A stretch of DNA of 64,000 bases from Prorocentrum cordatum (GCA_963575745.1 CAUYUJ010017987.1:154279-218278); one strand, 5' to 3'; positions 52,007 to 62,605 are shown, counted from the stretch's first letter. The notes: generated from the letters alone by a model not told the origin. Translations and numbers: made by a program.

Positions 52007-53090
52007 ACCCCCAAGGCACCCCAAAAAGATTTCCAAGGGGCCTTCAAAGCACAAAAATCGTCCCATCCCCTTCGTAAAACTTACAATTTCAAGACGGCCC
52101 AAGAAGGCCCCAGGACGGCCCACGAAGGCGCCAAAACGGCCCACGAGGGCCCCGAAAACACCCCCACGATGATTCCGAATGCCAACATGAAAACCCCCAA
52201 GGCACCCCAAAAAGCTTTCCAAGGGGCCTTCAACCCACGAAAATCGTCCCATTCCCTTCGTAAAAAAATTATAATTTTAGCATATTCGCCTTTCGGATTT
52301 CATCAGCTTTCAAGACGGTTTCAAAGCCCCCGAGATCGCCTCAAGACGCCCCAAAAGGCCCCCAAGAAAGCTTCAAGACGGCCGAGCCGAGCCCCACGAT
52401 CGCCCACGAGAGCCCCAAGACAGCCCATAATGGAACCAAGAGGCCCCCCAAGGGCTCCCAGCACAGACCCAAAAGGGCCATGGGAGGTCCCCGGAAGTGC
52501 CCAAGATGGGTCCAAAGGGGGCTCCAGCGGGCCCAAGCTCCCCAAGACGGCCCAAGAAGGCCCCAGGACGGCCCATGAAGGCGCCAAAACGGCCCACGAG
52601 GGCCCCGAAAACACCCCCACGATGTTTCCGAATGCCAACATAAAGACCCCCAAGGCACCCCAAAAAGCTTTCCAAGGGGCCTTCAAAGCACAAAAATCGT
52701 CCCATTCCCTTCGTAAAACTTACAATTTTAGCATATTCGCCTTTCGGATTTCATCAGCTTTCAAGACGGTTTCAAAGCCCCCGAGATCGCCTCAAGACGC
52801 CCCAAAAGGCCCCCAAGAAAGCTTCAAGACGGCCGAGCCGGGCCCCACGATCGCCCACGAGAGCCCCAAGACAGCCCATAATGGAACCAAGAGGCCCCCC
52901 AAGGGCTCCCAGCACAGACCCAAAAGGGCCATGGGAGGTCCCCGGAAGTGCCCAAGATGGGTCCAAAGGGGGCTCCAGCGGGCCCAAGCTCTCCAAGACG
53001 GCCCAAGACGGCCCCAGGACGGCCCATGAAGGCGTCAAAACGGCCCACGAAGGCCCCGAAAACACCCCCACGATGCTTCCGAATGCCAAC
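52007..53090 (+). repeat. ~452-bp tandem repeat extending the CCAAGA family
   Basis: AAAACACCCCCACGATG occurs at about 52155, 52608 and 53059, so the unit is about 452 bp with two full units plus ends. Units contain CCCAAAAAGCTTTCCAAGG, TTTTAGCATATTCGCCTTTC, GGATTTCATCAGC and CCAAGACGGCC words. Long plus-strand frames (441 codons) through it are Pro/Lys/Arg-rich repeats and not a recognisable protein. Confidence 0.9.
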
Positions 53091-53371
53091 ATTCATCGAT
53101 TTTGCTCCCATGACATTTCACATTGTGACCCAGTCGTTGAGGGTCTCGTGGCATGCAGCGAAGGTGCCCGAGGATACCCCGTACGAGTTGCATATGCATG
53201 CTCATACCCTTACACACATAGACTTATATGTACATATGTACGCTGTATACACACCTACAACCATGTAAGTATATTGGATTCACCTAGAAATGTATACGGA
53301 ACGTGCATGCGCGTGCGCGTGTTTACATGCATGCGCGCATGTACGCACGCACGCATTCCGCTTGCGTGCAG
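53091..53371. other. Unassigned sequence
   Basis: No gene or strict repeat; TGCATG/TACATG words in the second half. Confidence 0.4.
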
Positions 53372-53547
53372 AACTCAAAGGACCAAGGTACATGGCGCGC
53401 AGCGCCAATGCAGTCTTGTATATATATATATATAGAGAGAGAGAATGAACATGTGTAGGTATACATATACATATACGATACATGAGCACATCTATATATA
53501 TACATATAAATATATACGTCTACATAAATGTGTGTGTATGTATGTAA

Positions 53548-53578
<31 letters not shown>

Positions 53579-53657
53579 TGTATGGATGGATGGATGGATG
53601 TATGTATGTATGTATGTATGTATGTTCGTATGTTCGTATGTATGTATGTTTGTTTAC
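53372..53657. repeat. Shared CCAATGCAGTCTTGTAT box plus TA and TATG arrays
   Basis: CAAAGGACCAAGGTACATGG, then CGCAGCGCCAATGCAGTC (about 53377-53420) repeats the 16.84-kb box, again followed by TA. Then come ATACATATACATATACG words and, from about 53530, TGTATGTA/GGATGGAT tetranucleotides to about 53650. Confidence 0.9.
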
Positions 53658-54362
53658 ACATGGTATGTCGTGCATGAGCATGAGCGAGTCCGCCCTCCGC
53701 GTGCTTCTGCGGATGAAGTCGGACCACAACTCCAGGTCGTCAAAAAACCTGCTGCCCGGCTGCGTGTCCTCATCGTCGATGCCTGCGTTTTGCAATTTGA
53801 GTCGGTCGGTGGGTGGGTCGCTGCGTACGTCGGAGTCGGTGGAATCGATGGAGTCGTTGGAGTCGCGTGGACCGGCGGTTCCCGTGCCGTGGTAATGATC
53901 ATTGTTCTGGTCTGCTGCTGGGTCGTGGTGTAGTGTTGGTGAAGGTGTGCGTCCCCTCAACATTCCTTTGCGAAGGAGGCAGCGCGGACGCTGCAAAGGC
54001 TGGGATGGGCAAGTGGGGGGAAACTTCAGTGAGAGCAATGAGGCCAGGTGAAATGCAATTTCCCGTGGCTGCGCAGCGTGCCAGGACGCACATGAGCAGA
54101 CGCGAGAGAGACAATGAGACAGAAAGAGAGAGAGAGAGAGAGAACAAAACAAAAAACAAAAAAAAAAAAAAAAAAAATGTGGAGAGAGGGGACGGGTAAT
54201 GGGTGAGAGGGAAAGTGAGTTGAATAAAGAGGCGAGGAGAGAAAGATCGGTCCCTCCCTCCCACCGAGCGTCGCCGCAGCTCACCATGACTGCGAGCACC
54301 GCCACGGGGAGCCCCAGCAGGATGACGACGCCGGCTCCCGCGAGCCAGACAAAGGCCTCACG
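53658..54362 (-). CDS. Candidate single-pass membrane protein, two exons (partial)
   Basis: Minus-strand exon 54362-54285 follows TTTCGTCAG and is exactly one membrane helix (REAFVWLAGAGVVILLGLPV, then AVLAVM). It ends at ATG|GTGAGC, a consensus donor. A second exon, 53906-53658, can start after GACCAG and stays in phase. It reads NNDHYHGTGTAGPRDSNDS, SDPPTDRLKLQNAGIDDED, SRFFDDLELWSDFIRRSTRR and DSLMLMHDIPC, ending before GTAAAC. So a helix is followed by an acidic, probably soluble domain. Between the exons lie a GA run and an 18-20 base A run (about 54155-54177). The first exon and the stop are not identified. The helix and splice sites are seen; the join is inference. Confidence 0.4.
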
Positions 54363-54904
54363 CTGACGAAATGACGCAAGTCCTCCTCCCTCCCGCCCCG
54401 TCCCTCCCCGTCCTCCTCCCAGTCCTCCTCCTCCTCCATTTCCTCCCCCTCCTCCTCCTCCTCCTCCTCCTCCTCCTCCTCCTCTTCCCCCATATCCTCC
54501 TGTTCCTCCCCGTGAGACCCAGAGTGCATCCGAGTGAGCAGCCCAGGAGCCAGCTCCAATGCCTGACCTCAGTCTGTCGCCGTCGGGCGTGGACTCGCTC
54601 TGGGAGCGCCTGCCGCCGATCGCATCGCCCTGCGCACACGCGGCGCCCGTCGAGGCGAAGGCCACGACGGCCACAGCACGATCGCGCGCCCGATGGACTC
54701 GTGAAGCGGGCCCTGAGACCACCCCAGCAGCGCACCCGAATCGCAGCGGAGGTGGAGAGGCGAATCGAGGAGCGGGGGGTCGGCTGCAAAAGACAGACGT
54801 ACACCTCACAAAACGTAGCCAGCATTGAGGCGAGAGCACTTCCAGGCTGGGTCGAGCAGGCCGGGCCCTCACAGGCGGGTCGGGCCGGGCAGGTGGGACA
54901 TTAA
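54363..54904. other. CTC array and GC-rich sequence upstream of the candidate gene
   Basis: CTC repeats at about 54425-54490. The minus frame above it (about 54780-54560, with AVAVVAFASTGAACAQGDA) might be an upstream exon. A GGGCGGGACATTA-like box (GGGCAGGTGGGACATTA) is at about 54886-54904. Confidence 0.4.
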
Positions 54905-55104
54905 AGCACACTCAAAACTTATGCTAAGAAATCTTCCAGTAAGAAATTGAGACCCAGCTTCGCTGAATTTCTTCGCCCCCTTGCGAAAGCCAGCTTTGAA
55001 GCGTGCAATTTCTTAGCGCAGCGCGACGCCAGTGTGGGTGGTTCCGATGAAGATTGTGCCGGTGATTGTGCCGATTGCGGCGCCGGGGGCTCTGCAGCAA
55101 ACAA
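54905..55104. other. Left flank of the 12-bp satellite
   Basis: Contains AAGAAATTGAGACCCAGCTT (about 54941). TTGAGACCCAGCTT recurs at about 58086 on the right side of the satellite, as does AAGAAACTGAGCCAGCTT (about 58038). The satellite therefore sits between short direct repeats. Confidence 0.5.
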
Positions 55105-58025
55105 CATACAGGAACACGTCAAGATCTGGGCGAGGATCTGGGTGGTGATCTGGGGGAATATCCGGGGGAACAGCCAGAGCAACATCCGGGAGGCGATCTA
55201 TGGAAATCTGTGAAAGATCTGGGGGGAGATGTGGAGGAAAATCTGGAGAAATATCTGCAGGAACATATGGAGGGAGATCTGGGGGAGTATCTGGATGAAC
55301 ACACGGGGAACAAGCTAGAGGAAGATCTCGATGAAGATCTGGAGGAAGATCTGGAGGAAGATCTGGAGGAAGATCTGGAGGAAGATCTGGAGGAAGATCT
55401 CGAGGAAGATCTGGAGGAAGATCTGGAGGAAGATCTGGAAGAAGATCTGGAGGAAGATCTGGAGGAAGATCAGGAGGAAGATCTCGAGGAAGATCTGGAG
55501 AAAATCTGGAGGAAGATCTGGAGGAAGATCTCGAGGAAGATCTGGAGGAAGATCTGGAGGAAGATCTGGGGGAAGATCTGGAGGAAGATCTGGAGAAAGA
55601 TCTGGAGGAAGATCTGGAGGAAGATCTGGAGGAAGATCTGGAGGAAGATCTGGAGGAAGATCTGGAGGAAGATCTGGAGGAAGATCTGGAAGAAGATCTG
55701 GAGGAAGATCCGGAGGAAGATCTGGAGGAAGAGTTCTGGAGGAAGATCTGGAGGAAGATCTGGAGGAAGATTTGGAGGAAGATCTGGAGGAAGATCTGGA
55801 GGAAGATCTGGAGGAAGATCCGGAGGAAGATCTGGAGGAAGATGGGAGTGGATATGGGAGAAGATCTGAAACGACGATATGGGAAAAGATATTGACGAAG
55901 ATCTAAAAGACGAGATTGGGATTCATGAGAAGGAAGATCTGGAGGAAGATCGGACGAGATGTGTGAAGATATTGATGAGGATCTGCGGGGAGATTGAAAG
56001 AAATATCATGCAAGCTGGAGGAAGATCTGGAGGAAGATCTGGAGGAAGATCCGGAGGAAGACCTGGACAGATCTGGAGAAAGATCTGGAAGAAGATCTCG
56101 AGGAACCTCTGGAGGAAGATCTGGAGGAAGATCTGGAGGAAGATCTGGAGGAAGATCTCGAGGAACAGTTCTGGAGGAAGATCTGGAGGAAGGTCTGGAG
56201 GAAGATCTGGAGGAAGATCTGGAGGAAGATCTGGAGGAAGATCTCGAGGAAGATCTGGAGGAAGATCTGGAGGAAGATCTGGAGGAAGATCTGGAGGAAG
56301 ATCTGGAGGAAGATCTGGAGGAATATCTGGGGGAAGATCTCGATGAAGATTTGGAGGAAGATCTGGAGGAAGATCTGGATGAAGATCCGATTGAATCCAT
56401 GGAGAAGATCTGGGTGAAGATCTGGGGGGAAAATCTGGAACAAGATATGGTGGAGGAAGATATGGGAGGAAGATCTGTGATGAAGATCTGAGAGGAAGAT
56501 CTGGGAGGAAGATCTGGGAGGAAGATCTGGGTGAATATCTGGGTGAATATCTGGGAGGAAGATCTGGAGGGAAGATCTGGTGAAGATCTGGGAGGAAGAT
56601 CCGGGAGGAAGATCTGGAAGAAGATATGATGGTTATGCCGGTGGCTGTGTTGGTGGTTGCGCTGGTCTCTGTGCTGTCGGTCGTGCTGCTCGTTTTGATG
56701 GTGGTTTCGCTGGTGACGATTTTGCTGGTGATGGCGCTGCTAGTTGCGATAGTGGTTGCGCTCGTGGTGGTGGTGGTGGTTGCGATGGTATTTCTGCCAC
56801 TAGTTTTGCTGGAGAGGCGGATGGTGGTTTGGCTGGGGATTATGCTGGCACGCTGGCGGAGGAAACACCCAGTGGATAAAGTGCTGGTGCGTTGGCGGAG
56901 ATTTCGAATAAATTTCTTTGTTAATACTTGCGCTGGTGGTTTTGCTGGACATGTTGCTGGTGGTCGCGTTGTTGATTTTGCTGGTGATTCTGCTGGTGGT
57001 GGCCTCGTCCGCACTTTTCTCCTCCTCCTCCTCCGCCTCTTCCTCCTCCTATTCCTCCTCCTCCTCCTCCTCCTCCTCCTCCTCCTCCTCCTCCTCCTCC
57101 TCCTCATCCTCATTGTTCCCGTCCTTTTCCTTTCCTTTGCTGAAAAGATCTAGAAGAGAGATCTGAGAGAAAATATGGGGGAAGATCTGGTAAAAGAGCT
57201 GCATGGCGACCAGGAGGAAGATCTGGAGGAAGATCTGGAGGAAGATCTGGGGGAAGATCTGGAGGAAGATTTGGGGGAAGATCTGGAGGAAGATCTGGAG
57301 GAAGATCTGGGGGAAGATCTGGAGGAAGATTTGGGGGAAGATCTGGAGGAAGATCTGGAGGAAGATCTCGAGGAAGATCTGGAGGAAGATCTGGAGGAAG
57401 ATCTGGAGGAAGATCTGGAGGAAGATCTTGGGGAAGATCTGGAGGAAGATCTGGAGGAAGATCTGGAGGAAGATCTGGAGGAAGATCTGGAGGAAGATCT
57501 GGAGGAAGATCTGGAGGAAGATCTGGAGGAAGATCTGGAGGATGATCTGGAGGAATATCTGGAGGAAGATCTGGAGGAAGATCTGGAGGAAGATCTGGGG
57601 GAAGATCTGGGGGAAGATCTGGAGAAAGATCAGGGGAAAAATCTGGTGAAAGAGCTGCGTGGCGACCCGGAAGGAGATCGGGAGTAAGATCTGAGAGGAA
57701 ATATGGAGGAAGATCTGGTGAAAGATCTGGGGGAAGATCCAGGGGAAGATCTGGGAGAAAACCTGAAGGAAGATCAGGGGAAAGATCTAGGGGAAGATCT
57801 CTATGAAGATCTGGGGGGAGATCTAAGGAGGGATTGATCTGGGCGAGGATCTGAAGGAAGATCTGGGCGGAGATCTCGGAGAGGATTTGGGCGAAGATCT
57901 GGGGGAAACTCTCGGAGAGAATACAGAAGAAGATCGGGAAAAATATCTGAGGGAAGATCCAGAGGAAGATCTCGACGAAGATCTGGAAGAAGATCCCGAA
58001 GATCTGGAGGAAGATCAGTAAGAAG
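55105..58025. repeat. 12-bp satellite GAAGATCTGGAG (AGATCT in most units)
   Basis: Over 2 kb of a 12-base unit, nearly pure at about 55320-55850, 56020-56380 and 57210-57640 and degenerate at the edges (CTGGGGGAA, CTCGAGGAA). Most units contain AGATCT. All three plus-strand frames are open, giving E-E-D-L, K-I-W-R and G-G-R-S tetrapeptide repeats. It is interrupted at about 56635-57150. No start or stop context favours one frame. Confidence 0.97.
56635..57150. repeat. GCTGGTG-type degenerate repeat and TCC array inside the satellite
   Basis: About 56635-57000 is built of GTGGTTGCGCTGGTG / TTTTGCTGGTGAT words, mostly in multiples of three, so that two frames stay open (hydrophobic V/L/M or small G/A/D residues). 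About 57020-57105 is a TCC array. It appears to be a foreign block inserted in the 12-bp satellite. Confidence 0.7.
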
Positions 58026-58216
58026 ATGCCGGCGTTAAGAAACTGAGCCAGCTTTTGGGAATTCGTTATCGAATTTTAACAAATTTTGAGACCCAGCTTG
58101 GCGGGAGGAGTTTCTCAACAGAAGGTATGAGTGTATGGTGCATTATCTGGCGACCTCGCTGGCACGCGCGAGGCCAACGGCCAGGCTTGGCCAAACGTCG
58201 ACGAGGATGACGACGA

Positions 58217-58248
<32 letters not shown>

Positions 58249-58477
58249 GCGACGGTCCCTCCCGGCGCTACCCAGGGCCCTCCTGGGGCGTGGCGTGGCA
58301 CCCTGGGACGGGCCGGGGCGGGGCCGGGTCTCCTCTCGGGGCCCCCTCGGGGCGGCGATGGGGGCCTCGGGTAATCGTTGTCGGACCTCGGGGCCACGGG
58401 GAGGGGAAAAAACGAGCGAGGGAACGGGTCGAGAGGTCCGAAGCGACCCTCGGCCCCCGACGACGCAACGTTAAACT

Positions 58478-58480
<3 letters not shown>
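58026..58480. other. Unassigned GC-rich sequence with short GAC runs
   Basis: GACGACGCCGCCGCCGCCGA at about 58210-58245. No gene seen. Confidence 0.4.
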
Positions 58481-58795
<315 letters not shown>

Positions 58796-59433
58796 CGAGT
58801 CGGCTTATTCGCATCGAGCCAATTCGGTCCGCCAAGAAGCAAACGTTTTGAATTCGACCCCGCGGAGCTAACTGGGGGTTCTCCTCCCACTCCCCCCCTC
58901 TCCCACGCCGGTCCTCCTCCGGTTCTCCTCCCCAGGGGGGAGGTCCCAGGGGGGAGTCCTTTTCCTCCTCCTTCTCATCCTCTTCCCCCCTTCTTCCTTT
59001 TCTTCCTCCTTTCTCCTTCCCACTCCATCCCTTCTCCATCCTCTTCCCCTCCACCTCCTTACCCTCCTCCCCCCCTTCCCCCCCCTCTCCACCTATCCCT
59101 TCCCCTTCTCCCCCTTCCGTCATCCTCCTCTAGGCTCTCCCACAAACTGCCTTCCTCCTCCTCCTCCTCTCCTCCTCCTCCTCCTCCTCCTCCTCCTCCT
59201 CCTCCTCCTCATCTCCGCCTCATCCTTCTCCTTCTCCTCCCGCTCCTGGTCGTCGTCGATGTCTTTCAGGGTCGGCGGCACCGGCCGTCAGGCCTTCAGA
59301 ATCGTGTTGAATTCGACCCCGCGGAGCTAGGACCCCTCGAAACACCAGTATCGAAACGCTTCGACGGCAACACGAAACGGCAACGAGTGCGACAGGGAGG
59401 GCGACGAGTACGGTGAAGGGTACGACGACGGCC
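58796..59433. repeat. Pyrimidine tract between direct repeats TTGAATTCGACCCCGCGGAG
   Basis: TTGAATTCGACCCCGCGGAG plus CTA occurs at 58848 and 59307, 459 bases apart (a multiple of three). Between them lies CT-rich sequence with a CTC array (about 59155-59210). Both copies read FDPAEL in the same plus-strand frame, as if an exon edge had been duplicated around an insertion. Confidence 0.6.
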
Positions 59434-59604
59434 CCGGCACAGTCCAGGCGGCACTCGCGACACTCTATGAGACCTTCGCCACTGATGCCAGCAACCCCGG
59501 CACAGTCCAGGCGGCACTCGCGACACTCTATGAGACCTTCGACACTGATGCCAGCAACCCCCTGGGTCCCAACGAGGCGGCGCGGGCACAAGGGGCCACA
59601 AATG
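59434..59604 (+). CDS. EF-hand-like exon fragment with 63-bp internal duplication
   Basis: The plus-strand frame reads GTVQAALATLYETFATDASN, then P and the same 21 residues again with ATD changed to DTD, then PLGPNEAARAQGATNAVP before a CTC array. The 12 residues D-T-D-A-S-N-P-L-G-P-N-E fit an EF-hand loop (acidic or polar residues at 1, 3, 5, Gly at 9, Glu at 12), although position 6 is Asn and not Gly. The preceding LATLYETF would be the E helix. The duplication removed the second half of the first loop. Upstream in frame is an acidic stretch (CDREGDEYGEGYDDG). The match is suggestive only; the gene ends are not visible. Confidence 0.35.
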
Positions 59605-60600
59605 CCGTACCTCCTCCTCCTCCTCCTCCTCCTCCTCCTCCTCCTCCTCCTCCTCCTCCTCCTCTTCCTCCTCCTCCTCCTCCTCCTCCTCCTCCTCCTC
59701 CTCGTCCGCCCTCCTCCTCGTGCCGACGGCCATCCAGAAGTGCGAGCGGCGGCGGCGGAGCGCATACGACGACGACGACGGCCGCCGCGGCGAGCGCCTC
59801 GCCGTCCCCCGCGTCGCCCGCGCTGCCTCCGTCGAGGAGGCTGCGGAAGTGCCCCAGGACCCCGACCTGGAGAGAACAACAGAAACGGCCGACGCCGCTG
59901 CGAGAAGGCACATTTGCTCAGCGCGTCGGGGCGGCGGCCCCTGCGCGACACGACGCGCCCTCCAAGCTGATTGCCGCTCCGCTCTGCGGGAAGGCCCAGA
60001 CCGCTCTTGCCCGGGGACCAGGACGTGGCTTGCATGTCGCACCGAGGCGTAGTGGGCAAGAACCGGCGGCGCGACACGCTAAACAAAAGGCCATTACCGT
60101 ACTCTCTGCACCTCTTCTGGGGCGCGTTCTGGCAAGGCTTCTGAGGCGAATCCAGGGTGACGAGGGCCTCCAGGACGAGCAGCGGCATCGGCAATCATCC
60201 TTTCATCCTGCGACGACCGCCACGGTGGTGGTGGTGGTGGTCGTACCCGTTGTGGCCGCCAGCGCGACTGTCGTGGTGACGGTGGTTCCTGAGCCGTCTG
60301 CTGCGCCGCGCCCGCGCGCACGCGCCCGCGCGCACGCGCCCGCGCAGCCAATCCTCCACTCCTCCGCTGGGCCTCCTGCGGGCGTTCCTCCCTCCAGCTC
60401 CCTTGTTCTTCTTCTCTCCCTGTGTTCTTGTCCCTCCCCCTCTCCGTTCCCCTCCCCCCATCCCTCCTTCCACACCTCTCCTCCTACTTCCTACCTCCCT
60501 GCCTACACATCTCTCGCCCTATGCCTCCACCCACCTTTTCCCCTAAAAAGGGGACGAAAAGGAGGAGCGGGAAATGGAACATGCTATCCGACATAGTCGT
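59605..60600. other. CTC array and unassigned GC-rich sequence
   Basis: CTC at 59608-59705. Segment 59935-60090 is a diverged match to 6850-6950 and 7190-7250. A GGTGGTGGTGG run at 60222-60240 lies in a plus frame reading VVAASATVVVTVVPEPSAAP. No gene could be defined. Confidence 0.35.
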
Positions 60601-60658
60601 TTCAACGAGAAGCTAGCCTTTTCTTCCCTGACCGTCACGCAGACCGCGAGCGAGACGT

Positions 60659-61229
60659 TCACGACCAGGACGGAGAGGCCACCGCCACCTTATCCTTGAG
60701 GTAGAGCGGGACGACGTCCACGAGTAGCACAACCTCCGCGACGACCACGGGAAAGAAGTGCCAGGCCGATGCTCGAGGCAGTGACTCCATCCACCGCACA
60801 TCCAACAACCGATGCGCCAGCGAGCGCGACACAATGAAACTTGAGGCCACCTGACACTCCAGATTTCGTAATAAAAGGGAGGGGGTCTGGACCCTCCAAG
60901 ACAAGCCATTTCAGACCTCCCCCGTGGGAGAACCCTCCAAAACACCGTCCCCAGACCCCCCAGGCCCTCCAAGATAGCCTGGAAGAGACCGCCCCCCAAA
61001 TGAGACCCCCCTCCCTTTATTACGAAATCTGGAGTAAGCTTGCTGTGTCCTCCGCGAGGACGGCGGGAGCCCCGACGAGCGCCACCCCCCGTGCACGGAG
61101 GCCACGGGCGCCCAAGCCCAACTCGCAGACCGCCCGGCCACGCCGGCGGGGCCCTGGCCGGGTGGCAGCTGGATCGTGGTCCCTCGGAAGCGAAGCGAGC
61201 CCAAGGACCCACCAAGCGAAGACATCGAG
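60659..61229 (-). CDS. Candidate membrane protein, two exons around a TIR-element intron (partial)
   Basis: On the minus strand the frame ending ALVGAPAVLAEDT stops at GACACA|GCAAGC (donor GC at 61043-61042). The acceptor TGTCAG ends at 60851, and the next exon continues in phase with VASSFIVSRSLAHRLLDVRW, MESLPRASAWHFFPVVVAEV and VLLVDVVPLYLKDK (60850 to about 60690). It includes a hydrophobic segment of about 20 residues (FFPVVVAEVVLLVDVVPLYL) likely to span a membrane. The 193-nt intron is almost entirely the 180-bp TIR element. Further downstream VLVVNVSLAVCVTVREE in another frame suggests more coding sequence after an intron. No family is recognised. Exon composition is convincing; the complete gene is not defined. 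Confidence 0.45.
60856..61035 (-). mobile_element. 180-bp TIR element (MITE-like), copy 2, forming an intron
   Basis: Begins ACTCCAGATTTCGTAATAAA and ends with its complement. The interior matches the reverse complement of 27769-27950 (GGACCCTCCAAGACAAGCCA, then CAGACCTCCCCCGTGGGAG). Only 8 bases on the donor side and 5 on the acceptor side separate it from the predicted splice sites, so the host intron could not have existed without it. Right border TA (61035-61036); left border CA. Confidence 0.85.
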
Positions 61230-61239
61230 CTACGCCCAA

Positions 61240-61634
61240 GGGGGTCGGTCAGTGCCAGGGCGTAGCTCGTGTGGCTCCCCCCCCTCCTCTCTGGGACGGA
61301 TGTCGAACCGGATGGAGGAAATCGCCAAACGACCTTCCGACAAAACAAACTTGTACACCAGCAAATGCAGTAGCACTAGCAGTACTGAATACAACAACTG
61401 ACACAAGCACAATTGCAAACACCAAACTGCAATATGAGGTAACCGCGCCAATCGAAGCCAAAGTAACTAGTGCGGTCCTTGTTCTGGTTGCCAGCCCGCT
61501 CAGCACGGTGCCCTTTCTTCGCCACCAGATAAAACATAGCAGTGCGCCGCCGCCGAACTCCAGACCTCGGACCCTCAAGTACCACGAGAAGACGAAAGGC
61601 TCGGTTCAAGGCATCACGAAGAAGCCAGAAGCTT
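61240..61634 (-). other. Possible further membrane-protein exon
   Basis: The minus-strand frame 61578-61249 contains GTVLSGLATRTRTALVTLAS and VTSYCSLVFAIVLVSVVVFS, a hydrophobic segment. The frame 61451-61230 also has a hydrophobic run (LLYSVLLVLLHLLVYKFVL). Either could be an exon upstream of 61229, but not both, and no splice link was established. Confidence 0.3.
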
Positions 61635-62300
61635 GCTACGGAGACACCTCGAGCCGATGCTTGAGGGGACGAGAAAGAGGAAAAAGAGGAGGAGGAGGAG
61701 GAGGAGGAGCATGCCGAGAAGGAGCGCTTGTAGCTCAAGAGTAGGAGGAGGAGGAGGAGGAGGAAGAGGAGGGGGAGAAGAACAAGGAGGAGGAGGAGCA
61801 GCAGCAGGAGGAGGAGGAGGGGGAGGGGGAGGGGGATAAGGAGGATCGCTCCAATGTGTCCTAGAAAAGGTAGAGGAGGAGGAGCAAGAGAACAGAGGGA
61901 GAAGGAGGAGGGAGGGAGGTGGGAGGACCCGCCACTGTCCCTCCCCCCAACACGTCGACAGGGGAGAGGGAGGCGGCGCGGCTTATTCCTCCTCCTCCTC
62001 CTCCTCCTCCTCCTCCTCCTCCTCCTCCTCCTTCTCCTCCCCCCTTTTTCTCCTCCTCCTCCGCTCCTCATCCGCCTCATCCTCCAAATCCTCTCGCCTC
62101 CTCCTCCTCCTCCTCCTCCTCCATCTTCCTCCTTCTCCTCCTCCTCCCTCCGTCGCCGCCTCCGTTCCGCCTCGCCGCCTCCCTCCTCCTCCCCGCTTCC
62201 CCACCTCCTCCTCTCCTCCTCCTCCTCCTCCTCCTCCTCTTCCATCCGTCTCCTCCTCCTCTTCTTTCCTCCTCCTCCTCCTCCTCCTCCCTCCTCCTCC
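61635..62300. repeat. GGA then CTC arrays
   Basis: GGA/GAG repeats at about 61690-61835 and TCC/CTC repeats at about 61985-62300, forming a long imperfect inverted repeat. Frames through them are low-complexity artefacts. Confidence 0.93.
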
Positions 62301-62478
62301 CTCATCATCAATCATCATCTCATCATATCATCATCTCATCATGCCATCCATCAATCATCATCAGCATATCATCATCAATCATCTCATCATCATCATCATC
62401 ATCATCATCCATCTCATCCGTCCATCATCTCATCATCATCATCACCATCATCCATCACCATCATCATCACATCACTGC

Positions 62479-62516
<38 letters not shown>

Positions 62517-62605
62517 CATCATCATCATGAACAACGTCATCATCATCATCGTCGGGACACCATCATCATCATCAGCAACATCATCATCATCATCATCATC
62601 ATGAA

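Larger units (their letters stand above)
47691..52154 (+). repeat. ~4.47-kb tandem duplication, copy 2
   Basis: Second copy of 43235-47690. It begins inside the GAT array of a truncated 1.43-kb composite repeat (47691-48558) and carries the same candidate exons, CCAAGA tract (49280-49905), LINE fragment and ATTCCTC-type repeat. Differences from copy 1 are scattered substitutions, homopolymer and CA-number changes, and a one-base indel near 48733. Confidence 0.95.

Noticed and set aside
52155-53058. A 441-codon plus-strand gene
   Set aside because: Composed of two 452-bp repeats of CCAAGA words; Pro/Lys/Arg-rich with no domain.
55066-57687. A gene for an acidic EEDL-repeat protein
   Set aside because: All three plus frames are equally open because the 12-mer lacks stop codons; no start context, no unique N- or C-terminal domain, and the frame is lost at the interruption.
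55105-58025. CRISPR array
   Set aside because: Units are contiguous 12-mers without unique spacers, and the window is eukaryotic.
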